Part shown: positions 46,501-55,689 of the stretch, in pieces
How the letters are laid out: each line of letters begins with the position of its first letter
Numbering within the stretch: the first letter of the stretch is position 1
Assembly: GCF_932526225.1 (NCBI RefSeq)
Contig: NC_064047.1
Location: forward strand, 1,366,001 to 1,426,000
DNA length: 60,000 nucleotides
Reading direction: 5' to 3'
Origin: Nematostella vectensis
Lineage: Eukaryota; Cnidaria; Anthozoa; Actiniaria; Edwardsiidae
Notes under the pieces: model-generated
Database searches by the model: none
What the model saw: only the letters and a program-made list of their open reading frames with translations
What the model was told of the DNA's origin: nothing
Program-made: the position numbers and the translations under genes

Positions 46501-48773
46501 TTGCTTTTAATTTATCTTTTTTTATTCGACGCTGTCCAAACGTTTGTTTTCAAAATTCTCGCTGCTCTTTAATTGATAAAAACCAAAGTTCGTGCTCGCA
46601 AAAAGTATGCCTTTTCGTTTGCTCGACTATTTGTTTTCCTTAGTTTCCATCTTTTTTTTCGCGCTTGTTTGATTTTTCCACAATGTAAAGCAAGCTTTAA
46701 TATCCATACCACTTTCATTTCTTTCCTTACAGGAATGTAACCATTTTGATGATAACATAACCAACCCCAAAACAGGGTATTTAGTAAAACGAGGTTTATG
46801 GAATCAGTGTTCTCCTTTTAATTATAATTTCCTAGCCTCTGGATCACTTGAGAAGAAAATAACCTTTATTAACTGGATTGGCAATAATAATAAAAATAAA
46901 CATAATAATAAAAGGCAATTAAACTAATCTGATAAGATATTTGTAAGCAGCAACATTATTAATACAATACTCCGGCGCCGCGAACTGATAATTCATGTGA
47001 AATATTTGCCCTAAATTTCCATCTTAAATTTCTCATCTGAACCATTATGTGGGATCCAGACTTATGGACAAGGAACACCCGGGGAATGCGCCTTCACAGA
47101 GTGTTAAACTGCATGTTTTAACACTTCCCCTAGGGCGAGCGAAAGGTTGAGGAGAATTGAGTGTAAGTCTATGGTGTTAAACTGCATGCTCTAACACCCC
47201 TCCCCCTAAGGACTAGCGAGTGGAAGGTTGTGTAGAAGTGATCGTCTATCAAGGAAGTGGTTGCATGCTGGAGGATGAGGAGGAGTACTGTGGATTATAG
47301 GAATGATTAATTGGTTACGTTGTGGATTGTGGGATACCCATCCCACAATTCAACTCGCGCTTCTATATTTACCTTTAAGGAACTAGGTCTGACTAACATT
47401 GTCGTGTCTTTTAGGCGAACGCGAGTCGAAGGGCGTCACTTCCATCACGCGGCCGCACGCGTAGCAACCCATCCGTCACCACGGAAACCAGCACCTTAAG
47501 CAAACAAAAGCGGCCATCCCTCCCCTGCAGGGCATACCCCGTCACTCGAGAACCCAGCCCAATCAGGAAGCCCATCCAACCCAGCGAGCATGCGCAGACG
47601 GTCCCCAGGCGCAAGAACTCAGCCGGGAACACTTACGGGCTAGTGTGCCAAATTTCCGCTGTAGAACCGGAAGCTGCTCCAACCACAAAATCGGAAGTTA
47701 ACAATGGGCCTGCGAAATTAGTGCTGAAGAGCAACCGCAGTCCGATATCCGTGCACTGCAGTCCCAAGCCTTCTAGGCGACACTCTACGCCCGTGAATCC
47801 TTCACAGGAGTTCTACAAGGCGATCATGGGGAAGGTATCGCCGACGAATGAGAATCGGGATAACTTTGATGGACGACAGAATTTGAAGTCGTTCTCTACT
47901 TCTCTGAGACGTCGTGGCTCTACTTCGTCAAATTCAAGCGACGACTCAAAAAAGACGTCACCTCGCAGAAACCGCTACTCATTACCCATAACTCCACGCG
48001 AGCCACTCCTGCCAAACCTAGCTCTTAAGCTACATACAAAGCAACCCCCGTTAGAACCGCTGACCCTTCCGCCGGCGCCAATGCTGGCTCATCGATTAGA
48101 TGGTACGTCACTAGAGGACTACAATAGGTCGCCCAGGCGATCACGTGACCTGCACCAGGTTCGGAGATCTACTATAGATAACGTATCGCGGAAAGCGATC
48201 GAGGGGGTCTTACACGAGCCTTCCAAGCAGCCTGAAAAAGCCACGAGGGAATCACAAGACAAAGCCCGGCAACGACGGAAAACCATATCGCTGGACACGA
48301 GGAAATCACGTGACGAGGAGTCACGTGGTCATGTGACCGAGATTCACGTGGAAGTAAAGGCGAGCCCGCGATCCGGCAGAAAATCGCTCGAATCAGGGGA
48401 TGTATCACTCGACGCACAGGCGCAAAAATCCACAGGATTACCACGCTTTATGGAAGTCAAGTATTCGGTTACGGATAAAGATAAGCGCCACAGGGTTCCC
48501 GTGGAGATGTCAAGTCTAGTAAAGAAAGGCGAAGAGATAGAAGACGAGTTAAAAACTGATTCTCAAGCAAATGAGCATTTTGACGACGCGGACTACAATC
48601 GTGAGGGGCTTGGGGAGAGAGATGCATTAATGGCGCGAAAATCGGAAGTAAGTCAAAACGGGGTGGATGAACGAGAATGTTTGTACGCGTCACCGAATGT
48701 CCCGCCTCGCATGACGTCATCCAAATACACGGTACTCAAGTCACCACGTGTTAGTAGAAAGGCAACGCGGTAA
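34560..48773 (+). CDS. HUNK: HUNK-like serine/threonine protein kinase
   Basis: SNF1/AMPK-related kinase of the CAMK group, like vertebrate hormonally up-regulated Neu-associated kinase. Exons: 34560-34811, 38580-38722, 38837-38986, 39674-39729, 40190-40343, 41622-41749, 43059-43151, 43487-43628, 44107-44390, 45149-46203, 47415-48773; they join to 3816 bp, 1271 residues. An in-frame TAA precedes the ATG at 34554; a second ATG is at 34584. The kinase domain spans about 60-325: KRVGNYLLGKTIGEGSFAKV, VAVK (Lys88), HRDLKVENLL (Asp183), DFGLSN (201-203), a T-loop with Thr225 in CKTQCGSPAYAAPE, and WSIGVNMYAMLTGKLPY. After it come LIYLNMDILNHMVEKM and an IIDGVTNNK...HLLSKKLRMYL stretch, both shared with HUNK. 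All catalytic residues are present. The C-terminal tail of some 850 residues is much longer than in the roughly 714-residue human protein and is Ser/Arg-rich. Confidence 0.92.
34812..38379 (+). other. HUNK intron 1, main part
   Basis: AT-rich intron without recognisable exons. It contains a short CA microsatellite at about 36076-36093 and the MITE at 37501-37674. No RNA gene or conserved protein fragment was recognised. Confidence 0.6.
37501..37674. mobile_element. MITE with CCTACGACACACTGGGCGAT ends
   Basis: The left end CCTACGACACACTGGGCGAT and right end ATCGCCTAGTGTGTCGTAGG are inverted. The arms continue through TTTTGTACGCTCGTATGAGC and GCTCGTACGAGAGTAAAAA, so at least 45 bp pair. A related, longer copy with an insertion is at 57696-58086. 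It lies in HUNK intron 1. Confidence 0.8.
38380..38579 (+). repeat. Three upstream copies of the HUNK exon 2 acceptor and exon start
   Basis: The true junction is CCTCTCCCTTCTCTAG|GTCGCTGTGAAGATTATC at 38564-38597. Upstream, copies of about 60 bp read TTCTGTAG|GTCGCTGTGAAGATG (38392), TTCTCTCG|GTCTTTGTGAAGATA (near 38454; AG lost) and TTCTCTAG|GTCGCTGTGAAGATG (near 38516). Two copies keep a full pyrimidine tract and AG. Confidence 0.9.
38723..38836 (+). repeat. Two-copy duplication filling HUNK intron 2
   Basis: The unit ATTGCTACTAGGCGGCGGTA, then TTTGGTGTTTTCCAAAGTCTC, starts a few bases after the donor and recurs once, about 57 bp later. The short intron consists of little else. Confidence 0.75.
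39085..39180 (+). repeat. Ghost copy of the HUNK exon 3 end and intron start
   Basis: GCTCATCTTGGCAGTCCACT, then ACACCAGGGGCGCATGATACAGAAG, resembles the real exon end at 38939-38986 (ATCATCTCGGCAGTCCAGTA, then TTCACCAGGGCGGCATTATACACAG). The following CCCATCCCCCTTG...ATATATAGCCTCATCCAACCCC parallels the true intron start. The donor of the copy is lost. Confidence 0.75.
39395..39460. repeat. Poly-C tract in HUNK intron 3
   Basis: A run of more than 25 C with few interruptions at about 39419-39452, next to TTCGGATAATTAGGTCCACA, a sequence similar to the inside of the CAGGCCCGTA elements. It is probably a decayed element fragment. Confidence 0.5.
39722..40160 (+). repeat. Degenerate array seeded at the HUNK exon 4 donor
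   Basis: The exon ends ATTATCG|GTGAGTGCTCATGTTACC. The intron then repeats TTCGGTGAGTGTTCGGGTTA and TCCAAAAACGTTCGATG-type blocks at a period of about 33-65 bp for some 400 bp, with GGTGAGT or GTGTGT words at the old donor position in several units. Confidence 0.8.
40474..40728. mobile_element. TTAA-flanked MITE, copy 1 (about 247 bp plus TTAA)
   Basis: The ends AGCCGCATTGTCACCAGTTT and AAACTGGTGACAATGCGGCT are inverted over about 28 bp, with TTAA on each side. The second copy at 50124-50375 matches over its full length. Non-coding. It lies in HUNK intron 5. Confidence 0.85.
40934..41394. mobile_element. Non-autonomous element with CAG(T/C)GGCGGATCTA-type ends (hAT-like)
   Basis: The left end CAGTAGCGGATCTAC is matched by the inverted right end CTAGATCCGCCGCTG. 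The interior has G-run and C-run tracts and no credible frame. CAG...CTG termini are typical of hAT-derived MITEs; target duplications are not clear. Confidence 0.55.
41408..41555 (+). repeat. Interspersed repeat (GGAAATGGATGC family), best copy
   Basis: Contains CGAAATAACCATCTAAAAAC, AATTTACCAAATTCAATCG, CCGATGGAAATGGATGCTTT and GCTAGGACGACAAAAT. It matches 22088-22221 in order. It lies in HUNK intron 5. Confidence 0.65.
41741..42195 (+). repeat. Copies of the HUNK exon 6 end with splice donor
   Basis: Exon 41622-41749 ends ACTCTCGCCTA|GTGAGTATAATG. A 41-bp unit with this junction occurs four times to about 41903. Two further copies carry a longer part of the exon: about 41978-42040 and 42129-42195, encoding YKMVRREMNAVQDRLSP-like and YNKMVRAEINAVPDWLTP-like ends, each followed by a GTGAGTAATG or GTAAGTAATG donor. 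Confidence 0.92.
42430..42658 (+). repeat. 11-bp tandem repeat AACACATTTGT
   Basis: About 20 units of AACACATTTGT or AACACATTTAT, with a few AACACACTTAT variants, in HUNK intron 6. Variant order suggests block duplications. Confidence 0.93.
43167..43250 (-). repeat. Inverted partial copy of the GGAAATGGATGC repeat
   Basis: GCCATTTTGTCATCCTAGCA and AAAGCATCCATTTCCATCGG are the complement of blocks at 41495-41550. It lies in HUNK intron 7. Confidence 0.6.
44391..45148 (+). other. HUNK intron 9
   Basis: AT-rich intron. AAAAATTGTCA- and CAACTATAGTTG-type words recur at 44405-44610 in both orientations (for example CTACACTAGCAATTTTTAAT and CTACACTAGCAAATAAAAAT), probably the remains of a small inverted-repeat element. 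No further exon recognised. Confidence 0.5.
45568..45850 (+). repeat. In-frame 27-bp repeats in HUNK exon 10
   Basis: Encodes about ten degenerate nine-residue units with consensus QGLEDKVFE. The frame is kept throughout. It is charged and probably forms a helical or disordered segment in the kinase tail. Confidence 0.85.
46204..47414 (+). other. HUNK intron 10
   Basis: The donor at 46204 is GTAAGT and the acceptor at 47413-47414 is TTTTAG. It contains an AT-rich stretch and a two-copy duplication at about 47100-47235 (GTGTTAAACTGCATGTTTTA against GTGTTAAACTGCATGCTCTA). No other coding signal. Confidence 0.6.
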
Positions 48774-50123
48774 CACAGGGATACCTTGGCTAAACAAAGC
48801 TCATCTCATAAACTCGCACCACCCCCTCGAAAATCGTAACGGTCAAATGACAACACAGTGTTCCATTGCCAAATATAGCCCTCAAATGAGTTAAAGTCAA
48901 AACGGTAAAATTATAACACAGCGGTAAGAATTTTAAACAGAAAAAGTTTGACTGCAGAGAGTCGAAAAACGTAACGGGAAAATTTAAAACGAGGATAACA
49001 TATGGTTAAACATGTCTCAACTTATAAACTCTAACATTGAGCAGGAAATTTAAACAGCTAAGTGTTATGAGTAGAACATAAGAAAATGCCCTTGCACCGC
49101 CAATCAACAGTTTGTACTTCATGTAGCCATCAATATGGTTAGGGTCAGTGTCTAGGACAATATATTGATGGTTACGTGAAGTACCATGCCGCGAGATTGC
49201 CACCAAAAAGGCCGCGTGATCCGTTCTAAACACCGGAAGTCTAAACACCGGAAGTAAATAGACAATGATACCTTTTACTGGCACAATCAGAGAGAAAGAC
49301 AGTTCTGGGTTTACTCCAAATGGCAATATTCAAAGATCTAAATAAAATAAATTCTTGATAAATTCATATTTTACTTACATACGTGAACGCTTGTCTATGC
49401 AACTATTTAAAGCATTTAAAGTAAACACATTTCCTAGACCGTCTCACCTTACAGCGCGAGCCTTAGGAACGGGTCATTAGATACTTAGGAGGGGGAGGGA
49501 GGGGGAGGGGGGTACAAATCCATTTTTTAAAAGGATGAAACAAACTCGAGCAACCGAGAACTGTAAAAAAATGACATGGATCACGGTTCTACGGGTCGCG
49601 TTGTATTAGGAGATGGAATCGCATGCATGAATAAAATTAAAAAAAGTAAATCTATTCTGCAGGCACGTTTCACAGCGCCTCATAAAAAAAGTAGCACATT
49701 TTATTTATCCGCATGGAATTTGTATTTTTGATAAAGTAAAATTAAAATATTTACATTAATCGCTATTTTAACGTTAAAGTTAACGAGAGTTTAATGTTTA
49801 CCCTTGGTTTCCGATGATTTTGAGATTTATTGAAAATTAAAATTAGACAAAATATTTTGAAGAAAAGAAAAGAATAAACAATTTATTATGAAAATACGGT
49901 AAATATGAATATATGAATTATGAATAAAACACACTTATGCGTACGTGTGACACTAGCTTTATTCCCGTCTCATTGTCTTTTCCAGTCCTCTTCTAACCCT
50001 TGCGTACATTTGTTGAAGAGGGTCTGGGAACGATACTAACTTTGATTCCAGAACTCAATTATACGCGCATGCGTGCTATTTGTTCCAGCATGTACGTTTT
50101 CATTTTTGCTACAGTTGACGCCA
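48774..50123. other. HUNK 3' flank
   Basis: AT-rich, non-coding as far as can be seen. A candidate AATAAA is at 49341. Two adjacent copies of AACACCGGAAGT lie at about 49229-49246. A G-rich tract lies at 49489-49511. Confidence 0.5.
49341..49346 (+). terminator. Candidate poly(A) signal for HUNK
   Basis: AATAAAATAAATT about 570 bp after the stop codon. Chosen by position only. Confidence 0.25.
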
Positions 50124-50375
50124 TTAAGCAGCATTGTCAGCAGTTTACTTTCAGAGGGCGACGGAAACCTCAACCGACAAGAGACAAAAGAATCTATTAG
50201 AATTCGCGCTACTTAACAGGGCATCTGCCCTAAATTATCAGTCACATCATCAAAGAAACTTCCAATAGACACACTTTTTTTTGTAATTTTGAAGTATTTC
50301 TCGCGTTTTCCCTAAATATCATTGAAGATTTTTACGTAATCGACCGGAAGTAAACTGGTGACAATGCCGCATTAA
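50124..50375. mobile_element. TTAA-flanked MITE, copy 2
   Basis: Same family as 40474-40728: GCAGCATTGTCAGCAGTTTA on the left and TAAACTGGTGACAATGCCGC on the right, with TTAA outside both. The interior shares AGACAAAAGAATCTATTAGA and AAAGAAACTTCCAATAGACA. Confidence 0.85.
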
Positions 50376-50408
50376 CAAGAAACATAACAAAGTCGAAACA
50401 TAACATAC

Positions 50409-50730
50409 CAGGCCCGTACCCAGGATTTTGCTTAGGAGGGTGCGAAATCCGAAAAAGTGGACCTAATATTTACAGGGGGTGGAGGGCGTGAGATTTCTGA
50501 TAAAAATCTGACCACCCCCGAAAGAAGAAAAAGGATTTATTTATGCCATTTCCACAAGACGTTTGAATTTTAGATTTTTGACATTATACTAGAGTGATCT
50601 AGGAATGCCTTTTTTTATCTAATTCGATTATGCTTTATAGTTTTGTCCACAAAAAGCACGTAAATTTCTAACTGGAAGTAGACTTTCCGCTGTTGTGCGG
50701 GGTGCGCCCCAACCCCCAGGTACGGCCCTG
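50409..50730. mobile_element. CAGGCCCGTACCCAGG element, copy 2
   Basis: The left end CAGGCCCGTACCCAGGATTT and right end CCCCCAGGTACGGCCCTG are inverted. The interior shares GTGCGAAATCCGAAAAAGTG, GACCTAATA and AGAGTGATCTAGG with 54799-55121. Confidence 0.75.
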
Positions 50731-50744
50731 CATGCCAAACAGTA

Positions 50745-53669
50745 TATTGAAGAGGGGGGGGGGGGGGGGAGTAGGATGTCCAGTTAATTAACAGTATATT
50801 GAAGAGGGGGGGAGGGAGTAGGATGTCCAGTTAATTAACAGTATATTGAAGAGGGGGGGGAGGGAGTAGGATGTCCAGTTAATTAACAGTATATTGAAAA
50901 GGGGGGGAGGGAGTAGGATGTCCAGTTAATTAACAGTATATAGAAGAGGGGGGGAGGGAGTAGGATGTCCAGTTAATTAACAGTATATTGAAGAGGGGGG
51001 GAGGGAAGGATGTCCAGTTAATTAACAGTATATTGAAGAGGGGGGAGGGAGTAGGATGTCCAGTTAATTAACAGTATATTGAAGAGGGGGGGGAGGGAGT
51101 AGGATGTCCAGTTAATTAACAGTATATTGAAGAGGGGGGGGAGGGAGTAGGATGTCCAGTTAATTAACAGTATATTGAAGAGGGGGGGGAGGGAGTAGGA
51201 TGTCCAGTTAATTAACAGTATATTGAAGAGGGGGGGGAGGGAGTAGGATGTCCAGTTAATTAGCAGTATATAGAAGAGGGGGGGGGGAGGGAGTAGGATG
51301 TCCAGTTAATTAACAGTATATTGAAGAGGGGGGGAGGGAGTAGGATGTCCAGTTAATTAACAGTATATTGAAGAGGGGGGGAGGGAGTAGGATGTCCAGT
51401 TAATTAACAGTATATTGAAGAGGGGGGGGAGGGAGTAGGATGTCCAGTTAATTAACAGTATATTGAAGAGGGGGGGAGGGAGTAGGATGTCCAGTTAATT
51501 AACAGTATATTGAAGAGGGGGGAGGGAGTAGGATGTCCAGTTAATTAACAGTATATAGAAGAGGGGGGGATGAATGTCCAGTTAATTAACAGTATATTGA
51601 AGAGGGGGGGGGAGGGAGTAGGATGTCCAGTTAATTAACAGTATATTGAAGAGGGGGGGGGGAGGGAGTAGGATGTCCAGTTAATTAACAGTATATTGAA
51701 GAGGGGGGGGAGGGAGTAGGATGTCCAGTTAATTAACAGTATATTGAAGAGGGGGGGAGGGAGTAGGATGTCCAGTTAATTAACAGTATATAGAAGAGGG
51801 GGGGGGGGGGGGAGGGAGTAGGATGTCCAGTTAATTAACAGTATATAGAAGAGGGGGGGAGGGAGTAGGATGTCCAGTTAATTAACAGTATATAGAAGAG
51901 GGGGGGGGGGGGAGTAGGATGTCCAGTTAATTAAACAGTATATAGAAGAGGGGGGGAGGGAGTAGGATGTCCAGTTAATTAACAGTATATAGAAGAGGGG
52001 GGAGGGAGTAGGATGTCCAGTTAATTAACAGTATATAGAAGAGGGGGGGGGGAGGGAGTAGGATGTCCAGTTAATTAACAGTATATAGAAGAGGGGGGGG
52101 GGAATAGGATGTCCAGTTAATTAACAGTATATAGAAGAGGGGGGGAGGGGGAGTAGGATGTCCAGTTAATTAACAGTATATAGAAGAGGGGGGGAGGGAG
52201 TAGGATGTCCAGTTAATTAACAGTATATAGAAGAGAGGGGGGGAGGGAGTAGGATGTCCAGTTAATTAAAAGTATAAAGAAGAGGGGGGGGAGTAGGATG
52301 TCCAGTTAATTAACAGTATATTGAAGAGGGGAGGGAGAAGGATGTCCAGTTAATTAACAGTATATAGAAGAGGGGGGGAGGGAGTAGGATGTCCAGTTAA
52401 TTAACAGTATATAGAAGAGGGGGGGAGGGAGTAGGATGTCCAGTTAATTAACAGTATATTGAAGAGGGGAGGGAGAAGGATGTCCAGTTAATTAACAGTA
52501 TATAGAAGAGGGGGGGGGGGGGGAGTAGGATGTCCAGTTAATTAACAGTATATAGAAGAGGGGGGGGGGGAGTAGGATGTCCAGTTAATTAACAGTATAT
52601 AGAAGAGGGGGGGGGGGAGTAGGATGTCCAGTTAATTAACAGTATATTGAAGAGGGGGGAGGGAGTAGGATGTCCAGTTAATTAACAGTATATAGAAGAG
52701 GGGGGGGGAGGGAGTAGGATGTCCAGTTAATTAACAGTATATAGAAGAGGGGGGAGGGAGTAGGATGTCCAGTTAATTAACAGTATATAGAAGAGGGGGG
52801 AGGGAGTAGGATGTCCAGTTAATTAACAGTATATAGAAGAGGGGGGGGGAGTAGGATGTCCAGTTAATTAACAGTATATAGAAGAGAGGGGGGGAGGGAG
52901 TAGGATGTCCAGTTAATTAACAGTATATAGAAGAGGGGGGGGGGGAGTAGGATGTCCAGTTAATTAACAGTATATTGAAGAGGGGGGAGGGAGTAGGATG
53001 TCCAGTTAATTAACAGTATATAGAAGAGGGGGGGAGGGAGTAGGATGTCCAGTTAATTAACAGTATATAGAAGAGGGGGGAGGGAGTAGGATGTCCAGTT
53101 AATTAACAGTATATAGAAGAGGGGGGAGGGAGTAGGATGTCCAGTTAATTAACAGTATATAGAAGAGGGGGGAGGGAGTAGGATGTCCAGTTAATTAACA
53201 GTATATAGAAGAGGGGGGGGGGAGTAGGATGTCCAGTTAATTAACAGTATATTGAAGAGGGGGGAGGGAGTAGGATGTCCAGTTAATTAACAGTATATAG
53301 AAGAGGGGGGGAGGGAGTAGGATGTCCAGTTAATTAACAGTATATAGAAGAGGGGGGAGGGAGTAGGATGTCCAGTTAATTAACAGTATATAGAAGAGGG
53401 GGGAGGGAGTAGGATGTCCAGTTAATTAACAGTATATAGAAGAGGGGGGAGGGAGTAGGATGTCCAGTTAATTAACAGTATATAGAAGAGGGGGGGGGGT
53501 GAGGGAGTAGGATGTCCAGTTAATTAACAGTATATAGAAGAGGGGGGGGAGGGAGTAGGATGTCCAGTTAATTAACAGTATATTGAAGAGGGGGGGGTGT
53601 TGGATGTCCAGTTAATTAACAGTATATTGAAGAGTGGGGGGGAGGGAGAAGGATGTCCAGTTAATTAAC
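50745..53669 (+). repeat. G-rich minisatellite of about 47-52 bp, roughly 58 units
   Basis: The unit is GAGGGAGTAGGATGTCCAGT, TAATTAACAGTATATTGAAG, then a G run of 6-15. Every unit carries TTAATTAA. TATTGAAG variants dominate to about 51780 and TATAGAAG variants after that, with mixed blocks. G-run length is the main source of length variation. The array resumes at 54480 after a retroelement insertion. Confidence 0.95.
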
Positions 53670-53744
53670 AGAATCAAAAAGCCCAAACTGTCGCGATCTC
53701 GTACCAGAACAATGAATACAATACACCAAAAACTGGAAATCGAC

Positions 53745-53786
53745 TCTGCCAAATTTTCGTCTTTAATAAGACTTCTTCAGGGCAGA
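53745..53786 (-). ncRNA. Hammerhead ribozyme-like motif of the Penelope-like element
   Basis: On the minus strand: stem I TCTGCC pairing with GGCAGA, core CTGAAGA (consensus CUGANGA), one extra A, stem II GTCTT-ATTA-AAGAC, core GAAA, a minimal stem III region ATTT, then the closing stem I strand. Cleavage would fall between 53751 and 53750. Penelope-like elements are known to carry such minimal hammerheads. The tiny stem III suggests action as a dimer, if active. Confidence 0.7.
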
Positions 53787-53909
53787 CTGTAGAAGGTGAA
53801 CCGTAACAAGCTTATTTTTACATCAGAATAGTGGCGCGAGACGCAAAAACATTACAACTGACAAAAACGCGCATTTTCTAGAATAGCGCGCGCTATGGAT
53901 AAAAAGAAT

Positions 53910-54479
53910 TTACACTTCTCTACGTGGGTTCCTACTACAAAAAAAGTCATCACTATTAAGACCCCGCGGGTAGATATACTTAAGCCGATAAGCCCACTGG
54001 CCTTCCCTTTCCCTAAGCTGAGCCTCAGAGTTACACTTATCTATAAGTTGTACCATAACATTATTAAGACCTAAATGGTTGTCGCAATGAAAATGTTGAT
54101 AGATAAGGTCATCCTTAACTCTTTTACTAACCGGTAAACTAGGGTGCTTATTTAACCTACTTTTATGATTATTAAAACGCCTCCTAAAACTATTGATAGT
54201 AGACCCTACGTATTGCTTGCTACACATAGAGAAAGTAATTAGATAAACAACAAAATCTGAGTTACAGTCCAAGTCAAAATTAATGACATATTTCTTATTA
54301 GTAACTGTACTGCGAAACTCCCGCCCTGTCTTAAGAAAGTTACACACCCTACACCTTTTACCGCCACACTTACCACAACCTCTAACCTGAGTACTATCCT
54401 CTTTAAGAGAGGAGTGCACCAACATATCCTTTAAACTCCTAGGTTTCCTATAAGCCACCATAGGTACCCTACCAATAGC
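53910..54479 (-). pseudogene. Penelope-like element C-terminal GIY-YIG endonuclease fragment
   Basis: Open from the 5' truncation point to TAG at 53910; about 189 residues. It starts within the end of the reverse transcriptase region (GRVPMVAYRKPRSLKDML), followed by a Cys-rich linker (CGKCGGKRCRVC) and a GIY-YIG nuclease domain: VVYLITFSMCSKQYVGST, then FRRRFNNHKS with the catalytic Arg, an LREREGQW region with the Glu, and GLNSDD at the end. The domain itself is intact, but the reverse transcriptase is missing, so the copy is dead for autonomous movement. Confidence 0.88.
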
Positions 54480-54640
54480 AGGAGTAGGATGTCCAGTTAA
54501 TTAACAGTATATAGAAGAGGGGGGAGGGAGTAGGATGTCCAGTTAATTAGCAGTATATAGAAGAGGGGGGAAGGGAGTAGGATGTCCAGTTAATTAACAG
54601 TATGTTGAAGAGGGGGGGGAGTAGTAGTCCAGTTAATTAG
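54480..54640 (+). repeat. Continuation of the G-rich minisatellite
   Basis: Three more units (GGAGTAGGATGTCCAGTTAA...) after the Penelope-like insertion, the last degenerate, ending near CCAGTTAATTAGACTG. Confidence 0.9.
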
Positions 54641-54798
54641 ACTGTTGGTGCCGCGAAGGGGAGAGGTTGAAGCCCCCCAACTTTTGGTCATTTCAGTGAC
54701 GGTACGGGACGATACTGTGTGGATTTCTTAATCTCATTTCTCTACTACCAATGACGGGTATCATTTTGTTTGAACTTTTTGAATGAACTCACGGAACC

Positions 54799-55121
54799 CA
54801 GGCCCGTACCCAGAATTTTTCATGGGGGGGGGGGGGGGGTGCGAAATCCTAAAAAGTGGACCTAATTTTTTTTCGGGGGGAGGGAGGGAATGAGTTCCCT
54901 GATAAAGATCTGATCATCCCCGAAAGGACAAAAAGGGATTTTTCTATGCCTTTGCAGTATCTCCATGAGACGTCTATTGTCGGATTTGGCTACATACCAG
55001 AGTGATCTAGCTTATGCTATATATGTCTACAAATAGCACGTCCATTGGGAACCGAAAGTGAACCTTCGGCCGTTGTGGGGGGGAAGGGGGATGCGTTAGC
55101 ACCCCCCTGGGTACGGGCCTG
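54799..55121. mobile_element. CAGGCCCGTACCCAG element, copy 3
   Basis: The ends CAGGCCCGTACCCAGAATTT and CTGGGTACGGGCCTG are inverted. The interior is shared with 50409-50730 (GTGCGAAATCCTAAAAAGTG, AGAGTGATCTAG). A long G run lies near the left end. Confidence 0.75.
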
Positions 55122-55360
55122 GAGCCACCCCTGAATCAGCCACTGTAGTTACTGTAGGGAAGCTGTGTAGTTAGCTTGCTTGTCCCAGATAAACGAAAGC
55201 CATTGATTAGTATGTTTAAGTAAGTGCTGCAGGTAGAGGTGCAGTGAGCTGGTGGAGTAGCAGAGTTCGTGAAGATGCTGGTGCCATGGTAACAGCTAGA
55301 TTTGTCAGCAGAGGGTTGCCATGAGCTGGCAATGTGGAGAGGAAGTTGGAAGTGATATAT

Positions 55361-55645
55361 CAGGGGCGGTAAGGGGGGGGCTGCACGTTTCACGAGTTTC
55401 AAAAATCGAAAATCACGTTTCACGATAAACTGATAAATTGAAGACAAGGATAAATCCTTACTCGGAAATCACGATTCACGATTTTTAAAGAGCATAGATC
55501 ACGATTCACTTTGATCAAATTTCGTCATTCACGAATCACGGCGAAAGAAGCAATCACGGATCACGGTTTTTAATTTGTCCTTTTCACGATTCACGATAAA
55601 CGAAAAGGCCGTCCACGGGTCACGAAAATAACCCTTACTGTCCCC
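55361..55645. mobile_element. MITE-like element filled with ATCACGATTCACG words
   Basis: CAGGGGCGGTAAGGG at the left and CCCTTACTGTCCCCG at the right form imperfect inverted ends, with ATATAT flanking both. The interior is a degenerate array of TCACGATTCACGAT, TCACGAATCACGG and related words in one orientation. Confidence 0.6.
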
Positions 55646-55689
55646 GATATATATTGTAGGTGCATAAGGCGAGAGAAACGGCAAGAACC

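Larger units (their letters stand above)
53670..54479 (-). mobile_element. 5'-truncated Penelope-like retroelement
   Basis: Inserted in the G-rich minisatellite; array units flank it on both sides. Read on the minus strand it begins inside the C-terminal coding end of a Penelope-like polyprotein, continues through the GIY-YIG domain and ends in about 240 bp of 3' sequence with a hammerhead-like motif. Its 3' terminus (GAATCAAAAAGCCCAAACTG on the plus strand) is the same as that of the fragment at 59341-59458, which marks it as the true element end. Confidence 0.85.

Noticed and set aside
55136-55447. Minus-strand 103-codon frame
   Set aside because: No motif, and it overlaps a MITE end; nothing supports coding.
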